Shown: piece after piece, positions 45,939-57,500 of the stretch | How positions within the stretch are numbered: the stretch's first letter is position 1 | How the letters are laid out: each line of letters begins with the position of its first letter | DNA from: Dictyophora rubrovolvata | Lineage: Eukaryota > Basidiomycota > Agaricomycetes > Phallales > Phallaceae | Reading direction: 5' to 3' | Assembly (NCBI GenBank): GCA_029959195.1 | Contig: CP114127.1 | Span: 372,001 to 436,000 of the forward strand | Length of the DNA stretch: 64,000 nt | Program-made: the position numbers and the translations under genes | The notes under the pieces: generated by a model | Told to the model about the DNA's origin: nothing | What the model saw: the letters and a program-made list of their open reading frames with translations, nothing else | Databases searched by the model: none

Positions 45939-46873
45939 TTATTTAGAAGCAGCAATAAGTTTCTCGTAAGTTGTCGTAACGCTTGGAAGCTCTAGAATTC
46001 TGTTATAGTATGCCTGCAATTTCGGGAATTTGTCAAGCTCAAGACCCCCATTCGGGGCCACTTTCAGCCCTATTATTTAGGTATGCCAATTTAGTAATCG
46101 ACACATACTTGGTGACGGAGAGACTTACAAGTAAATACAGCAATGTCTAAATTTGAACGTGTTAGAAGCATGGATCTTCTTGTATGTTTGGAATACTCAC
46201 CAGCGACGGTGAACCTGTCTAACGCGAGCCATTCTTTTCCTTCCAGGCGTTTTTCGAAGACATTCCAGATACGATATATCTCGTTATTGAAGCGGTCGTA
46301 CACCGACTGATCAAGGTTTTTGACAGGATGGAGGAAGCGGAAGTAATTGACTTGACCCTGCATCGGACCCATGCCCGATACCTAATTCATAGAATCAGCA
46401 GGCCAAAAACGACAGTCGGTCCAGAGACTTACTTGGAAGCTCAGCCACTGCATCACCTCTGCTTTCTCATCCACATTTTTTCCTAAGAATTTACCAGAAG
46501 TATCGTATTTCTCGGCGATGTAATATAGAATTGCAGCAGACTCCCAGATGATTTTGTCGTTTTTATGGTCTACCAAGGCGGGAACACGACCATTCCTGAT
46601 GATAACGCGTGCGATCAGCAGCTGAATATCTGTAAAAATTGGAACGATCTCACGGGTTGATTGCTAAAAAATCAGGGGCTTTGACACCATCTGGGCCGTC
46701 TCCGAATTTCTAAGGCGTGTTTGAATGAATAAAAAAAAAAAAAAAACAAAGAGCGTCAGATGTACCCGATTGATAAGCTTATACGACAGGTTTAATTCTT
46801 CGAGGAGAATGGCAACCTTGGCGGGGTTAGGCGTGGTGCCGGAGCTGTAGAGGGTGAATTGGGGGTTGGTCAT
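45939..46873 (-). CDS. Glutathione S-transferase, Ure2p-like, copy 2
   Basis: Start MTNPQFTLYSSGTTPNPAKV, then VAILLEELNLSYK, KFGDGPDGVKAPDFLAINP, NGRVPALVDHKNDKIIWES, AAILYYIAEKYDTSGKFLG, VSGMGPMQGQVNYFRFLHP and RLEGKEWLALDRFTVA. An 18-base microexon gives DIAVFT, spliced to WLKVAPNGGLELDKFP, and the protein ends EKLIAASK (TAA at 45941-45939). The N-terminal thioredoxin-like domain with the cis-Pro of VPALVD and the conserved Glu-Ser of WESAAILYY bind glutathione; the all-helical C-terminal domain binds the substrate. Very similar to copy 1 in exon plan, indicating tandem duplication. The first intron has a long T-run (16 T on the coding strand). The gene looks intact. Confidence 0.85.
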
Positions 46874-47615
46874 ATTGACTATTGTCGAAGAGGATGCTGG
46901 TAAAACTTTGTGCGTAGATGACGCTTTTAAGCATTGCTTTGCCTCCGGCTATTTCCCAAATTCAGAAATTGCACGAGTCATCTATTATCAATCAGTATGC
47001 TTCTTGCTTGATAACCTGAGAAAAACACATCTCATGTTACCTAATTGGGCATATTACGACATATTAGCGATGAGCCGAGTCAAACGTGTGGAGCCAGGAG
47101 AACTACAGGCCACGTCTTAATGACATTGACTGCTGCTCAGCTGCTGTGTCTCTTTGTAAGATTGCTATGCGAAAGAAAAATAAAATAGATAGCTCAAATT
47201 ACAGACAAAATAACTAACTTGTAGCCCAAAGTCCCATAGATTTGATTTTCCGAGGCTTCCAATCCCGTTGCAACGTCGGGATAAAGTCATTGGTCAACGT
47301 TCAACAGACGCCACGTGTTCGTCACATGTCACATGTCACATGCATGTCACACACTACGCGTTACGTAAGTATGTTCGTTTTCCCTTTGGATGTCAATGGG
47401 AAAACGGAAACGAAGAACAATCATAAACTCAGTTCTAATCAAGTGATCTAAGACTATACACCATTCTTTAGATTTGCCGAACAGCTCAATTAGGACTTGG
47501 TATGCATCGCCGTCTGGCTTCCATGCTCACGACGCGCATCTTCGCAGAACTCCTCTAGATGATTCTCTTTTCGCGTATAATACAAAAAAATTACAAAAAG
47601 TTTTTGACGTGATTT
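46874..47615. other. Intergenic region with CACATGT repeats
   Basis: Upstream of GST copy 2. At 47319-47350 the words CACATGTCACATGTCACATG form a short tandem array; CACATG is an E-box-like site and TGTCAC words could serve regulatory proteins, but this is speculative. No gene is seen. Confidence 0.5.
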
Positions 47616-48912
47616 TCAGGCATCGTATAAATTTCTGTCTCCTCCGTCGTTGGCGTTCTTATCGGCTACAGATTGGGCTTGAGATGCGATGCTTCCTTTA
47701 ACTGCCCCTCCAAGCTGATGACTTTCCTCGGACATAACGTCTGCAGCCATACCTATGTCGCCATATAGCCTAAATCTGCACGCAGTCAAGACGTCTACTG
47801 ACCTTTCGTCACTGGGGCTCCCATCGCAGTACGCATAATCGACGGATCCATTGTTCGACCGCCACGGTCCATGGCGTTTTTGTCGGCCAATGATTGAGCT
47901 TGGGCAGCAATAGAACCTGTCAAGACCGTTGTCTAAGCTTTGGTTTCATTTAAACGGGGAGGAGTCGCCTACCAGCAGGCGGTCTGAATCCCATTCCACG
48001 ATGCTCCTGGGACATCAGGTCAGCAGCGATGTCTGGTCGCGTAGACTGTCAGCATCGGGTGATACTATAATGCGACACACTTTACCTTTAGTTATTGGAC
48101 GGGAAGTTACATTGTTGATCCTGTCTGCTATAGATTGAGCTTCAGATGCCAACGATTCCGCTGGAGGAGGGAAGCCGAGACTATTTGGTATATGGTGAGT
48201 AATGCAGCGCACAACATGGGTGTGATACGCTTACATTCTATGTTCTTCAGATTGAATCTGAGCGGCCTCGTCTAGACATAGCGTAAATTCCAGCTCTCGT
48301 AGTCTTTCATCTCGAAATACCTTTTGAAAGCGCCATTGGATTAATGTTAACATTGATATACCTTCCTTGGTCGGCGCTGCAATTTCTTCTTTTCAGCCTC
48401 GGTTTCAGATTACGAAAATCATGAGAGTGATTGCTCCTACCTGACACGCAAAGCGTCTTGAGCTCCAGCAGCAGTTAACCTCGCTTCTTCTTTGCGCGCC
48501 ATACGAGTCGGAGGTACTCCCATGACTTCATTGATGTCGGCGATACTTTGAGACACAGCAGCCAACGAGTCGGATGGAGGAGGATAGCCCAGTCTACATT
48601 ATTTTCAACGGTAAGTAAATGCGTGTATCGTGAAGAACGAGACTGACACTCTATGTTCTTCTGACATAATAACACCAGCTTTGTCTATGAACCGCAGAGT
48701 TAGTTAGCCTTTCACGGGCTGCCAAAGCGTCGTTGTTAGTGTGCACCTTTGGAGAGTGACAGTGGATCCACAGTCATATTTTTGTCGCCTCTGAACAATA
48801 ATTTTGATTTTATCATATTCGGGATTTAATACACATACCCGAAGCGCTTCGCGTCTTCTGAGGCTGCAGCATTCAACAATGCTTCCTGTCGTCTCGTGTT
48901 GTAAGTGGTCAT
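47616..48912 (-). CDS. Protein with four SMP-like (seed maturation protein) repeats
   Basis: Start MTTYNTRRQEALLNAAASED. About nine introns separate short exons, giving roughly 248 residues. Four repeats of an SMP-type unit occur: SEEHRVLGYPPPSDSLAAV, SEEHRILGFPPPAESLASEA, SQEHRGMGFRPPAGSIAAQA and SEESHQLGGAVKGSIASQAQ, each followed by (A)QS(I/L/V)AD. The last ends DGGDRNLYDA. SMP domains occur in plant seed and LEA-like proteins and in fungal proteins induced by drying or spore formation; a protective hydrophilic role is likely. One short exon (15 bases, CGCCGACCAAGGAAG at about 48383) needs the donor GTGTCA to keep frame. No membrane segment or signal peptide. Splicing is inferred and should be confirmed. 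Confidence 0.78.
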
Positions 48913-49133
48913 GGTTAGGTTATCAGCATTCCTCAAATTTTTATTAAGCTTTTTATTTCACCCCAAGGCATATTTCATCACTCTTTATCGTATCATGACG
49001 TTTAGTTTAAGCAACTTTGTTTTTCTCTCGCATTTTGTGTTTAGGAGGAGATGACATAATCATCAACCCGCTGACGTCATATTTTAGGAGTGCATCCACC
49101 CACGGCTCCAGCCACTCCAGTTTCTTATCCATC

Positions 49134-51220
49134 ATGGCGCAGTATTGGGACGGTCTTTTGGATCTCGTTAAATCGAATACGCAAACAATTCTCGAACTCT
49201 TTCTGGATAGGCGAGTCGTTTTACCGCACTACCTCTGTGACAGATCTTCCAAAAGACTTGTGGAACCTCTGCGCTCGTTTAAGCATCTCTACGAGGAGCT
49301 TTGGGGTAAAGGACAAGATGGTTTAAATTTTCTACGTTCAACATGCTCGATCAGTGAAGACCCTGCTGAAAAACTAGGTTTGGCAACGGCCAAAACCATC
49401 GTTTATGATGTCTACGATTTGAACAAGGTGCACTTCGCAAAGGACTTCATCCATCCGTCGCGCTTTTTTGTCAGAAAAGAGTACTTGGACATACACAAGC
49501 ATATAGAAAAGAACGCGAGAGGCAATTATGTGGTTACCGGTAATCCAGGAATAGGTCCGTATGTTAGTGACCATAAGCTTAGACGCTCCCTAATTGGACA
49601 TCGCTTTTAGGCAAGAGTTGGTTCCTCATGTATGCCCTTATCCGGCGCCTTGTTGCAGGTAAAACGACTATTTACGCTCCGAATGCCGAGTACTGGTTTC
49701 TTTTCGACCCAACTGGTGTATACGCATTTGATGCCACCCACATGGATGAACTTGATAAGTTGATCAAAGAGTGGCATCCACACGACCAGGCCCCTGACCT
49801 TGGTAAATCCTCCGGAGACATCTTATTCGATTGCAATTCCTTGCAGCCAATGCCTCCTTTCAATTCCAAGGGCTGGCGAAAGAACTGGCATTGCATTATT
49901 ACGGCGTCACCTCGCCATACTAATTTCGGTCGGTTTGTGAAGAACTGGCCATCAGCCGAGTTATGTGGGATGATGCCTTGGTCTTGGTACGAAATTGTAG
50001 CACTAAAGTAAGTTCCGTTTCGGTCGTGTGAAATATTCCTCGTGTATAAACCCTTTCTCATCAACGTTACTCCATGGTATCAGTGCCTTGTTACCGTCTT
50101 TGTCTAAACCGATTGATCAACTTTGGGAGCTTTTTAGTAGATATGGCGCCACTCCACGAATAACTTTCAATTCGTCGGCGGCCGTTGATGAAAGGAGAGT
50201 CAAAGAAGCCGCCTCGGCGTGTATAGCTAGCGAAGTCCTTTCTTCCCCCTTGGACATTGATGTGTCCCCGGTTACACGAACACTGTTAGCGGTCGAACCT
50301 CGCGTACGATCTAACAGAATCAACCGACACACGCTTGTTTTAAGAATTGCCACCCCCTATATCGCGGACTATCTGGTCAGGGCTGCTATGAGACGTACCG
50401 AGCTCGCTGATCCGTTCCGTATGGCCATCCCGACTATGCTCGCGAAGGGACGTAACGACGTCGTTGCTGCCATGCTTTTCAAAGCCGCGGCCAGATACTG
50501 CTTGCAAAACGACGATACTGCTCAGGTTCTCCGTCCTCTCACATCCAAGAAGGCTTATAAACTGGTTCTTGGAATTGAGACTGTACACCCCTTTGCTTCG
50601 ATTAATGATTTGAAGACTCAAAGAGAAGGAATTTATTTCGTTCCTCTTCAACCGATGTTCCCCGCAATTGACGCTCTCGCGTTCGTAATGAAGACGCCTA
50701 TCCTGATTCGGTATGCGACGTCCCTGGATTGTCCCATCGACTCTACTGGCCTGGAATTGTTGGACGAAGTCTTACCCATCACGAGGTGGAGTTACGTTTT
50801 CGTCGTTCCAAATGCTATAGCCGATTCGTTCAAAGAGCAACCTCTTACTCGCCCATTTAAGAAACGTCTCATTCAAATCGACCAATACGTTATGGGTTTG
50901 TCTATGGATGATCTGTTCCCGCAGGCTCAAAAAGCTATCGATATGAGTTTACAACAGGCGGCGACCTCGATGACCTCGAAAGAAAGTCAACCAAAGTGGG
51001 TGGAATGTCTCTTTTTCTTCTTCTTCTTCCTTTTTGATATTTATTTTTTTTCAGGCGAAGACTTCATAGGAGTGACACTTCTGACGTTCCCGTTGCCAAA
51101 CGTCTCCGCTCAAATGAGCATGGACCGACCACCATCGTCCGTCCAAAGTCCAGTAAAAAAGTTACCGTGGAAATCAAGGCACCTCCCAAGAAACGCACGA
51201 CTCGTAAATCTCGTCTGTAA
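49134..51220 (+). CDS. Crinkler-like P-loop protein with nuclease-like C-terminal domain
   Basis: Four exons (49134-49554, 49611-50007, 50084-50995, 51055-51220) give 631 residues. The start MAQYWDGLLDLVKS has a good ATCATGG context. The central NTPase has Walker A NYVVTGNPGIGKSWFLMY, divided by an intron between GI and GKS. RRLVAGKTTIYAPNAEYW and NWHCIITASPRHTNFGRFVK follow, which is the layout of fungal Crinkler (CRN) type P-loop proteins. The C-terminal part (KKAYKLVLGIETVHPFASIN, REGIYFVPLQPMFPAIDALA, DSTGLELLDEVLP, WSYVFVVPN) resembles the restriction-endonuclease-like fold found after the P-loop in CRN proteins. The end is basic (KAPPKKRTTRKSRL), possibly a nuclear signal. In agarics such proteins are mostly of unknown role and often multi-copy. 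No signal peptide. All exons are clean; transcripts would confirm the start. Confidence 0.72.
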
Positions 51221-51475
51221 TCTCGAACGTCGTTTAGACTCATTCACGTAAATTATCAAGTAAATTATGAAAGGTCCGAAAGAATTCCGTATTATTATTA
51301 TTTTCACATTTTTTTAAATTTCAATTATCTTTTGTTTTTGTATCGATATATTATGATTAGCACGCTGTCTTCGTGATAGTGAAGTCTCATATATTCGTTA
51401 TGAAATTTTCACTACATAAAAGCAATAAAGCTAACATTAAAGAAAAAGGAGGTACAAATGAGGTGTGAGAATTAC
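51221..51475. other. Convergent 3' intergenic region
   Basis: 255 bases between the stop of the Crinkler-like gene and that of the transporter, AT-rich with T runs that may act in 3'-end formation. No gene. Confidence 0.5.
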
Positions 51476-54096
51476 TCAAACCGGAGCTTGACATCCAAAC
51501 GAAGTGGCCGCGCCGTTTTGTTTGAAACCAGCCTTGATTCCCTGGATGGATGAGAAAGCACCAAGACCTGCGGTGGCAAGAGCGGCAAGGAAAAGAATCA
51601 CGTTGAATGTGTTGAGCCACCATAATGACTTGAAACCTCGCCACCATCTGGAGAAGTTGTGCCATGTGTCTGAGCGCAAGTCGGATACGGTACTTCCCGG
51701 TGTGTATGCAGGCTGGCCTTTGGTTGCGTCGCGTTGCATGATGAATCCGACGAAGAGGATTGGAGGGAAAGTGTATGTGAATTGAAGGATACACAAGGCC
51801 GCTAAGGAAATCGGGTGTTTTTGGTTAGTCTGAATAACGGGAAAAGGGGACGTGGGAACAGATATTAATACTAACCGACAAGACCTAGGGGATAAGGTTA
51901 GATTTTTAGGAAATGAAAGACAGCAGAAAAGTCCTAAAAACATACCTGAAATGTTGGAGAACTGAGGAATAGCAGATGCGACAACGAAAGCAAGTGCCCA
52001 ATAACCGAGTACTAAACCAATCCAGACGAAGCGACCTCCTCGGCTGATAAGAGGTGGACCGTGGAAAAGGTCTTGTACAATGTTAACGTAGATGACCTGT
52101 AGAGTTTTCAAGTCACGAAGTAAAATGTTTATGGGAACTGTCACTAACCTTGAGACCGATGTTTCCGTAAAGACCTGCAGCGATAATAGCGGATAGCAAG
52201 GAAATGATGTTAGTGGCTGTCTGTAACCCGAATCCAGAAATTCCTAAAGAGTGAGATTTAGATTGATTTTGGTTGGGATGCAAAAGAAGACGACGGACCT
52301 TGGTTTGCGGGGTTGATCGTGAATTGGCCTTGGAAGGCGTAAACATAGACACCGAAAAGGAGGTAGACGGTAACGATTAACAACTTGAAAAGAAAAGGAA
52401 ATGTGATTAGAAAAGGGAGAGTGATGAATGCTGATTTCGGAAGCTTACCTGAGCGCAGACCATACCCTTCCAGAAGTCAAATGGACGTCTCATTTCGGCC
52501 ATCAATTCAATGAAAAGCATAGCACCACTTGGTGGGATCAAAAAACCATCAACACAAGAACGAAGTAAGTTATTTACCCGTATGAGTAAACCTAAAATCA
52601 TCAAAAAAAATATTTAGTTTTCTAAAGTCATCTTAATGAAAAGTCTAAACAGACCATTTGCATGACCCCGACAATTTGATTCGTGAATGGAATGCTTATG
52701 GTAGCGCTCGTGAAGACTTTGCCATCGCCCATCATAACGCCGTTTTGTTGCATAGCCGCTTGGAAATTTGGAGCTGAATGCGCTACGGCACCCCTGATTA
52801 AAAACAAATAAAAATAAAAATTAGTCGAGATAATTAAAAAAAATATTAAAAACTGCGGAGACTGACATGGTAATGAAAATCACGAGGAGATTCATCCAGA
52901 TAGCCAAATGGGCCAGGTCTTGGCAGGAAGAAAATCATTCAATTCAATTGGTTTTTTTTTTTGGCGGTGTGAATCAGGTGCAACTCACTTCCGTAATTTT
53001 GAAGAGAACGGATTTGGCCGACAAGCATTCCAACTACAGTCCAAATGACCGCCAACACAGAGAAACAGACCTGTGAATATATAAGCCAGAAGGAAACTGT
53101 AGCCAATCGGAGTTCATACCTTGAATTTGGCAACCTGAGCCAGACCTTGGGTATTTCTGATGAGATAATGAGAATCGATTAACGGATCTTTTAAACTTCG
53201 GAATGAACTTTACCCCACTGCATGAAAACAAGATTAAGGTTCCGACTGTACAAACGGAATATTTGATATACTTACAGATGATGACAGCGACGTTGAAGAG
53301 CAATTGGAGGGTTTGCAGGATGTTGACACCGTGACGTGCGACTCGACCGTAAATCCTCTCCGTCAAGTCACTGTAGTTGTGGACGGGGTACTCATCCGAA
53401 TCGAGGTGGAGATACATGTACCACAATTGCATTCCGGTATAGAATGCAATCACACCCAAAAAGAAGAAGAGTAAAACACCAGAAACGAAGCCTGTTGTAG
53501 GGTGGTCAGTGTGATGATGTACAAGGATGAAGTCGCATGTCAAAAAAGTGACAGACCAAGTTGAGAGAAAGCCCAAGGAGCGGAGGTCGGGCCCAAGATA
53601 CTGCAGCAAAGGGAGGTTATCAACAAGACTTGTCGAGGCGAGTGGGATCATTCACTTACTCGGTCGTGATCAGATAGAAAATACTAATCCAAGTTGCAGT
53701 GCGAAGGGCTCGGTTGGCTTGTTTTCTCTCCTCGTTGGAAATAGTAACCGAAACAGGACGTGGGGAACCTGTTCGAGAACCTTTCTCATCAGCATCCACT
53801 TTGACTACAGAGGTGGTTTCCGGGCTCTTGTTGATAAGTCTGCTCATGAAAGAGGGCGGAACATTTGGGTTGTTGGTCTCAGTAGCGAATATAGTCTCTT
53901 CTCTTTGACGTTGGATAGCAGCATAGTGAAGAAAAGCCTCGAAGGGCACTTTTTCTTTTTAAAACGGGTTAGATGCATATAGAGACATTGTGAAGGAGGA
54001 TAGTGACACACCAGTGTGGTATGGCTGGTCTTCTTCTTGGTGGACGATGCGAGGGTCTTTGCCTTCCAGAGCGAGGGAAGCGATTTGGGTTGCCAT
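51476..54096 (-). CDS. Amino-acid transporter (AAAP-like) with microexons
   Basis: An intact relative of the decayed copy at 2062-4182. Start MATQIASLALEGKDP; the first exons are 54096-54012, 53948-53660, 53600-53557 and 53491-53276. Conserved blocks: RALRTATWISIFYLITTDILGP-like segment, AFSQLGFVSGVLLFFFLGVI, YMYLHLDSDEYPVHNYSDLT, IYGRVARHGVNILQTLQLL, IELMAEMRRPFDFWKGM, GFGLQTATNI, HGPPLISRGGRFVWIG, AALCILQFTYTFPPIL, DATKGQPAYTPG and TSFGCQAPV. Around ten hydrophobic segments suit a secondary amino-acid transporter. To keep frame the gene needs three microexons: 4 bases at 53217-53214, 14 bases at 52591-52578 (VYSYG) and 9 bases at 51884-51876 (GLV). Splicing is inferred from protein continuity. 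The substrate is unknown. The family call is secure at the AAAP level. Confidence 0.85.
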
Positions 54097-55576
54097 TATC
54101 GCGTTGGTTCAGAAGCTTGGGAGAGTTTGGAATTATATAGGTTACCCCACCTTCTACAAGGAATGAGATTGCCGAACAATTAATAAATAGAATTTTAAGG
54201 AACCAGGATAACAAAAGATAACAAGGCCCCCTGGAGTGGGTTTTTTCACGCTCCCACGTCACACGATCCACAGGGAACAAGTAGGAAAAATAGAAATCCA
54301 GTGAGAGTCCCACATGGTCAGACCCTCGTCGGCCGGGAACCGATCTCGGGGGAAAATTGTTTTTTTCTTTTCTCCCATTTGAGACATAGTACGATTTGAG
54401 TTGTGATCATGAGCATGAAGGCGTTTTTGGACTGCCGGAAAGACCCCTATTCCTATTCGACGGAAGCAGCGGGACAGTCACTTGTGATGATCAACGAGTG
54501 CTTCTGTTTGCTCTGCTGTCTTCTAAAGAGGTGGTTCTTTCGGGTGACTTCTACTTGAGAATCCAAAATTTGGTGGAAAGAAAGACTGAAAAACGCAGAC
54601 AAGCTCACTGCCACTGCCACCAGTGCTGGGGAAAAAAGATTTGATTTTCAATATAGGCGCTAAGATAGCTTAAAATAGACTGGTGCCGGCCCTTGATTAT
54701 GTACTTATCTTCAAAAATCCCGACGGCGATTGGTCAACGACGTCAACTCTATTGTCAACTTGATGATCGTTTTTTTGACATATGTATATGGTACTTGAAT
54801 GGGCGATCTGAATTATAAAGATCTATATAGATGGACTTGGCTTGCAACTGGCTGCTACTGAAAGTATGGTCGCGACTCGCGCGAGCTTAAATATACACCA
54901 CTGTGCTAAAATACTACGTTCCTGAAAACACGGGACTGATCAAGGATCACCGTTTTCCGACAGCGCTATGCACTTTTTTAGTGCGCGATGATCGATCGAA
55001 ACAAGGCAAAATTTCACGTGCTTAATCTCATTTTGTTTTCTATCATGATTCCAGCCAGTCGCGATGGAACCTCAATGTGCCATGGAACACCGGCTGCTTT
55101 CATTCAAATAATAATAATATGTAGGGTAAGTGTAAACCACCGTTGAAGGTGGTGCCTCGGCAGTGGAGAAGATAATCACAAATACAATTAGTCGGATCGA
55201 GGTCGTGAGTACTATTTTGAGAACGGCCAGCGTAGCCTTGAAATCGCTGGGTGAATCCGGGGTCCTTCCTGGTCCTTCCTGGTCCTTTCTTCGTCTCGTT
55301 TCCTTTCATAGTAAAGACTCTTTCAGAGCGACTTTGGCTTCCGAGGATCCCGAAATTTGGGTATGGAACACAATTAAGCTTTGAGACGAAAACTGCAAAA
55401 ATGCATGACACTAGCCCGGTTACATAAACATAGGGATATCCATTTACCCGCCTTCATATATAAAGAGTATATGATATGTATGGTGGGACGAGCGTGACGA
55501 ACAATAGGGAAACCTCATCGGATTATCTTCCACCCATTCAGTGACACACACACACACACCCCAACCAACGACCTAT
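54097..55576. other. Intergenic region upstream of the transporter
   Basis: About 1.5 kb containing the leftward transporter promoter. Two open frames (54396-54644 rightward and 55411-55100 leftward) have no protein features and are probably chance. A short CA repeat (ACACACACACAC) is at 55544-55557. GGTCCTTCCT is repeated at 55261-55280. Confidence 0.45.
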
Positions 55577-56342
55577 ATGAACATACTCTCTCTTCCCGAA
55601 GAGCTCTTGGAAAACATCTTCCTCATTTTGTGGACAGACCCAGGGATATTTTTGGAGGATGTGGAAAAATTAATCAAATGCACACCGCTTGTCTTCAAAC
55701 GCTTCCACAAAATTTTGACGTTTATATGCGACCGTGAAGTGATTATCGCTAGTCCTGTAATGTACTACATTTGGTACCGCAAGCTCACTTCACGCCCTGT
55801 CACCGACGTCATGAATACAAGGTGCCTTTCACTCGGAGAAGCCCGACTTTGTAAAGTACCCAGGGCAATTGGGAGATGGCCTGGCATATTTTGTCAACGG
55901 ACATCGATTCAAACAGTGGGGACTCCTCCCGAACTTGAGGGTGATATACATTGAATACCGTGATGCTTGGTCAAGGGACCCATCCCTCCATCTCTTTCCT
56001 GCGATGATGCCTCATTCGGTAGAAGAAGTCCATGTTCATTATTCCTATTCTGAAATCCGTACTCGAAAATATGGAAGCATCTTTGCTCCGTTTTCTGACT
56101 ATTGCCGGGCCAAAAAGGAGGCATCGGTTAAAGTTGTTTGGTGTGAGTGGACTTGAGTTACCAAGAAGATACACGCATTTTTGGGGAAGAATGTTCGACG
56201 TGTGGAGATATTTAAGGTAAATGGGTTCGAGGTATCTACTGAGGATAACACGGAGTGGGACTTAAACATGAAAGATGCCATGCGGATGATTGAGTGGGGG
56301 TGCAAAGGGATTGGATGGAATTGGATCAACAGGCGACCTTAG
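55577..56342 (+). pseudogene. F-box-like protein remnant
   Basis: The start MNILSLPEELLENIFLILW is a typical F-box. The region that follows (KFIC/IIASP..RKLTSRPVTDV) matches the N-terminal part of agaric F-box-like proteins, which usually act as adaptors in SCF ubiquitin ligases. The frame then shifts by one base around 55810-55850: the downstream reading (FHSEKPDFVKYPGQ, AYFVNGHRFKQWGLLPNLRV, PHSVEEVHVHYSYSE) is in the next frame, and a TGA at 56154-56156 splits it again before KKIHAFLGKNVRRVE and EWGCKGIGWNWINRRP. No intron with good borders repairs both, so I call it a pseudogene; an unusual intron could restore the first break. Confidence 0.5.
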
Positions 56343-57092
56343 TACTCACTGGAAAATTCACAATACTTGAGTATGTGGATTGAGAAATATCAATTTATCA
56401 GGGACAAGGCGAGAAGAGGCAGAAGAGGTGATAGACCAATTCCGCGGCAGATGTTGCGGGAAGATGAAATAATAAGCCGAAGAGCTTCTAGTGTGGGTCG
56501 AGGAGGCAGGCACACCGAAAGCAGGGTGGGCCAAATAGGATTGAAGGGCTCAAAGAGTTGCGAGGACCTGTATCTTTACATGAGATGAAGTAACGGAAAA
56601 ATTTGTGATTGTAGTTATGTCTGAACAAACTGTCAGTCGAAATACCTGATCAGTTTCAGATTGAAGATCAAGATCGGGGAGCGTCCTGAGTGCATAACCT
56701 TCAATAACGCATAGGTCGGGGTGTCCACCAAGGGGTATGCATTATTGACTGTAGCTTATTCCCAGCTTATTCCCTTCTGCGGATTCCAGTCGATCGTTCC
56801 CATTCGGCAAAAGAGAGGCCATGGTCTGATGAAACCGTGTCAGGGTTGGCCCAAAGCAGAGGGGCCCTTTGTCACACCGCTAGACTAAAAATAAATTGAT
56901 GTCGCGCGATTTCCTGCGTTCCGAGGAATTAAGATAAACATTCCGGCGAGTTGGAGTCTTCTAGGGCGCGTTTCACAGAAGTTGCATCGTTTCGGACAGT
57001 TTCCTGTAACTGTATCACGGTCTTATTAACTTCCAAGATTTCATCGTCTTTTGAGCTGCACTAATCTCTGCTGAACTAGTTCTAAAGTCGCG
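56343..57092. other. Intergenic region, no gene seen
   Basis: 750 bases with no supported gene. The first frame (56367-56588) is Arg/Gly-rich and probably chance. Confidence 0.45.
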
Positions 57093-57500
57093 TTAGATAA
57101 TTTCATTCAATGTTGTATAAATCTGACCTTTTTTCCTTATACCTCTTCCTGCCCGCCTAAATGCCGAGGATTCTTGATCCCGGATATGAATACCTTCTTC
57201 CTTAAAGATAGTGCAACATTGAATTGCTCTTGAATCATACTGAAGTCCGCGCGTGATGCCCGCAAGCATCGTTAATCCCGTGCCATCGCGATTTATGTTC
57301 CTGTGTGCCTGTTCATTTCCGTTCGAAGTAGTAACTGCCGCTTTCCAAATATCGATGGGAATCTTGCTCTTTGGACGATAAATGGCTGGTAAAGCCTGAC
57401 CGTTCGAGGCTTCTTTGTCTTTGAGCCAAGCTGTCCCAGTTTTAGTGAGCTTAAATGAAGTGCGATCACTATAACATACCGGCCGCCTTCTTTCCGCCAT
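57093..57500 (-). pseudogene. Remnant of a repetitive agaric gene (transposon-associated)
   Basis: An open frame with PIDIWKAAVTTSNGNEQAHRN, INRDGTGLTMLAGITRGLQ and ESSAFRRAGRGIRKKGQ. This resembles a C-terminal segment (STTNGNEQAHRNINRDG...) that I recall from many multi-copy agaric proteins, apparently transposon-related. The rest of the protein is not found here; only short unrelated frames lie upstream. No functional annotation is possible. It is probably debris of an inserted element. Confidence 0.4.

Noticed and set aside
49017-49133. Earlier in-frame start for the Crinkler-like gene (MFFSRILCLGG)
   Set aside because: The ATG at 49134 has better context and the upstream residues look like untranslated leader, though the longer form is not excluded.
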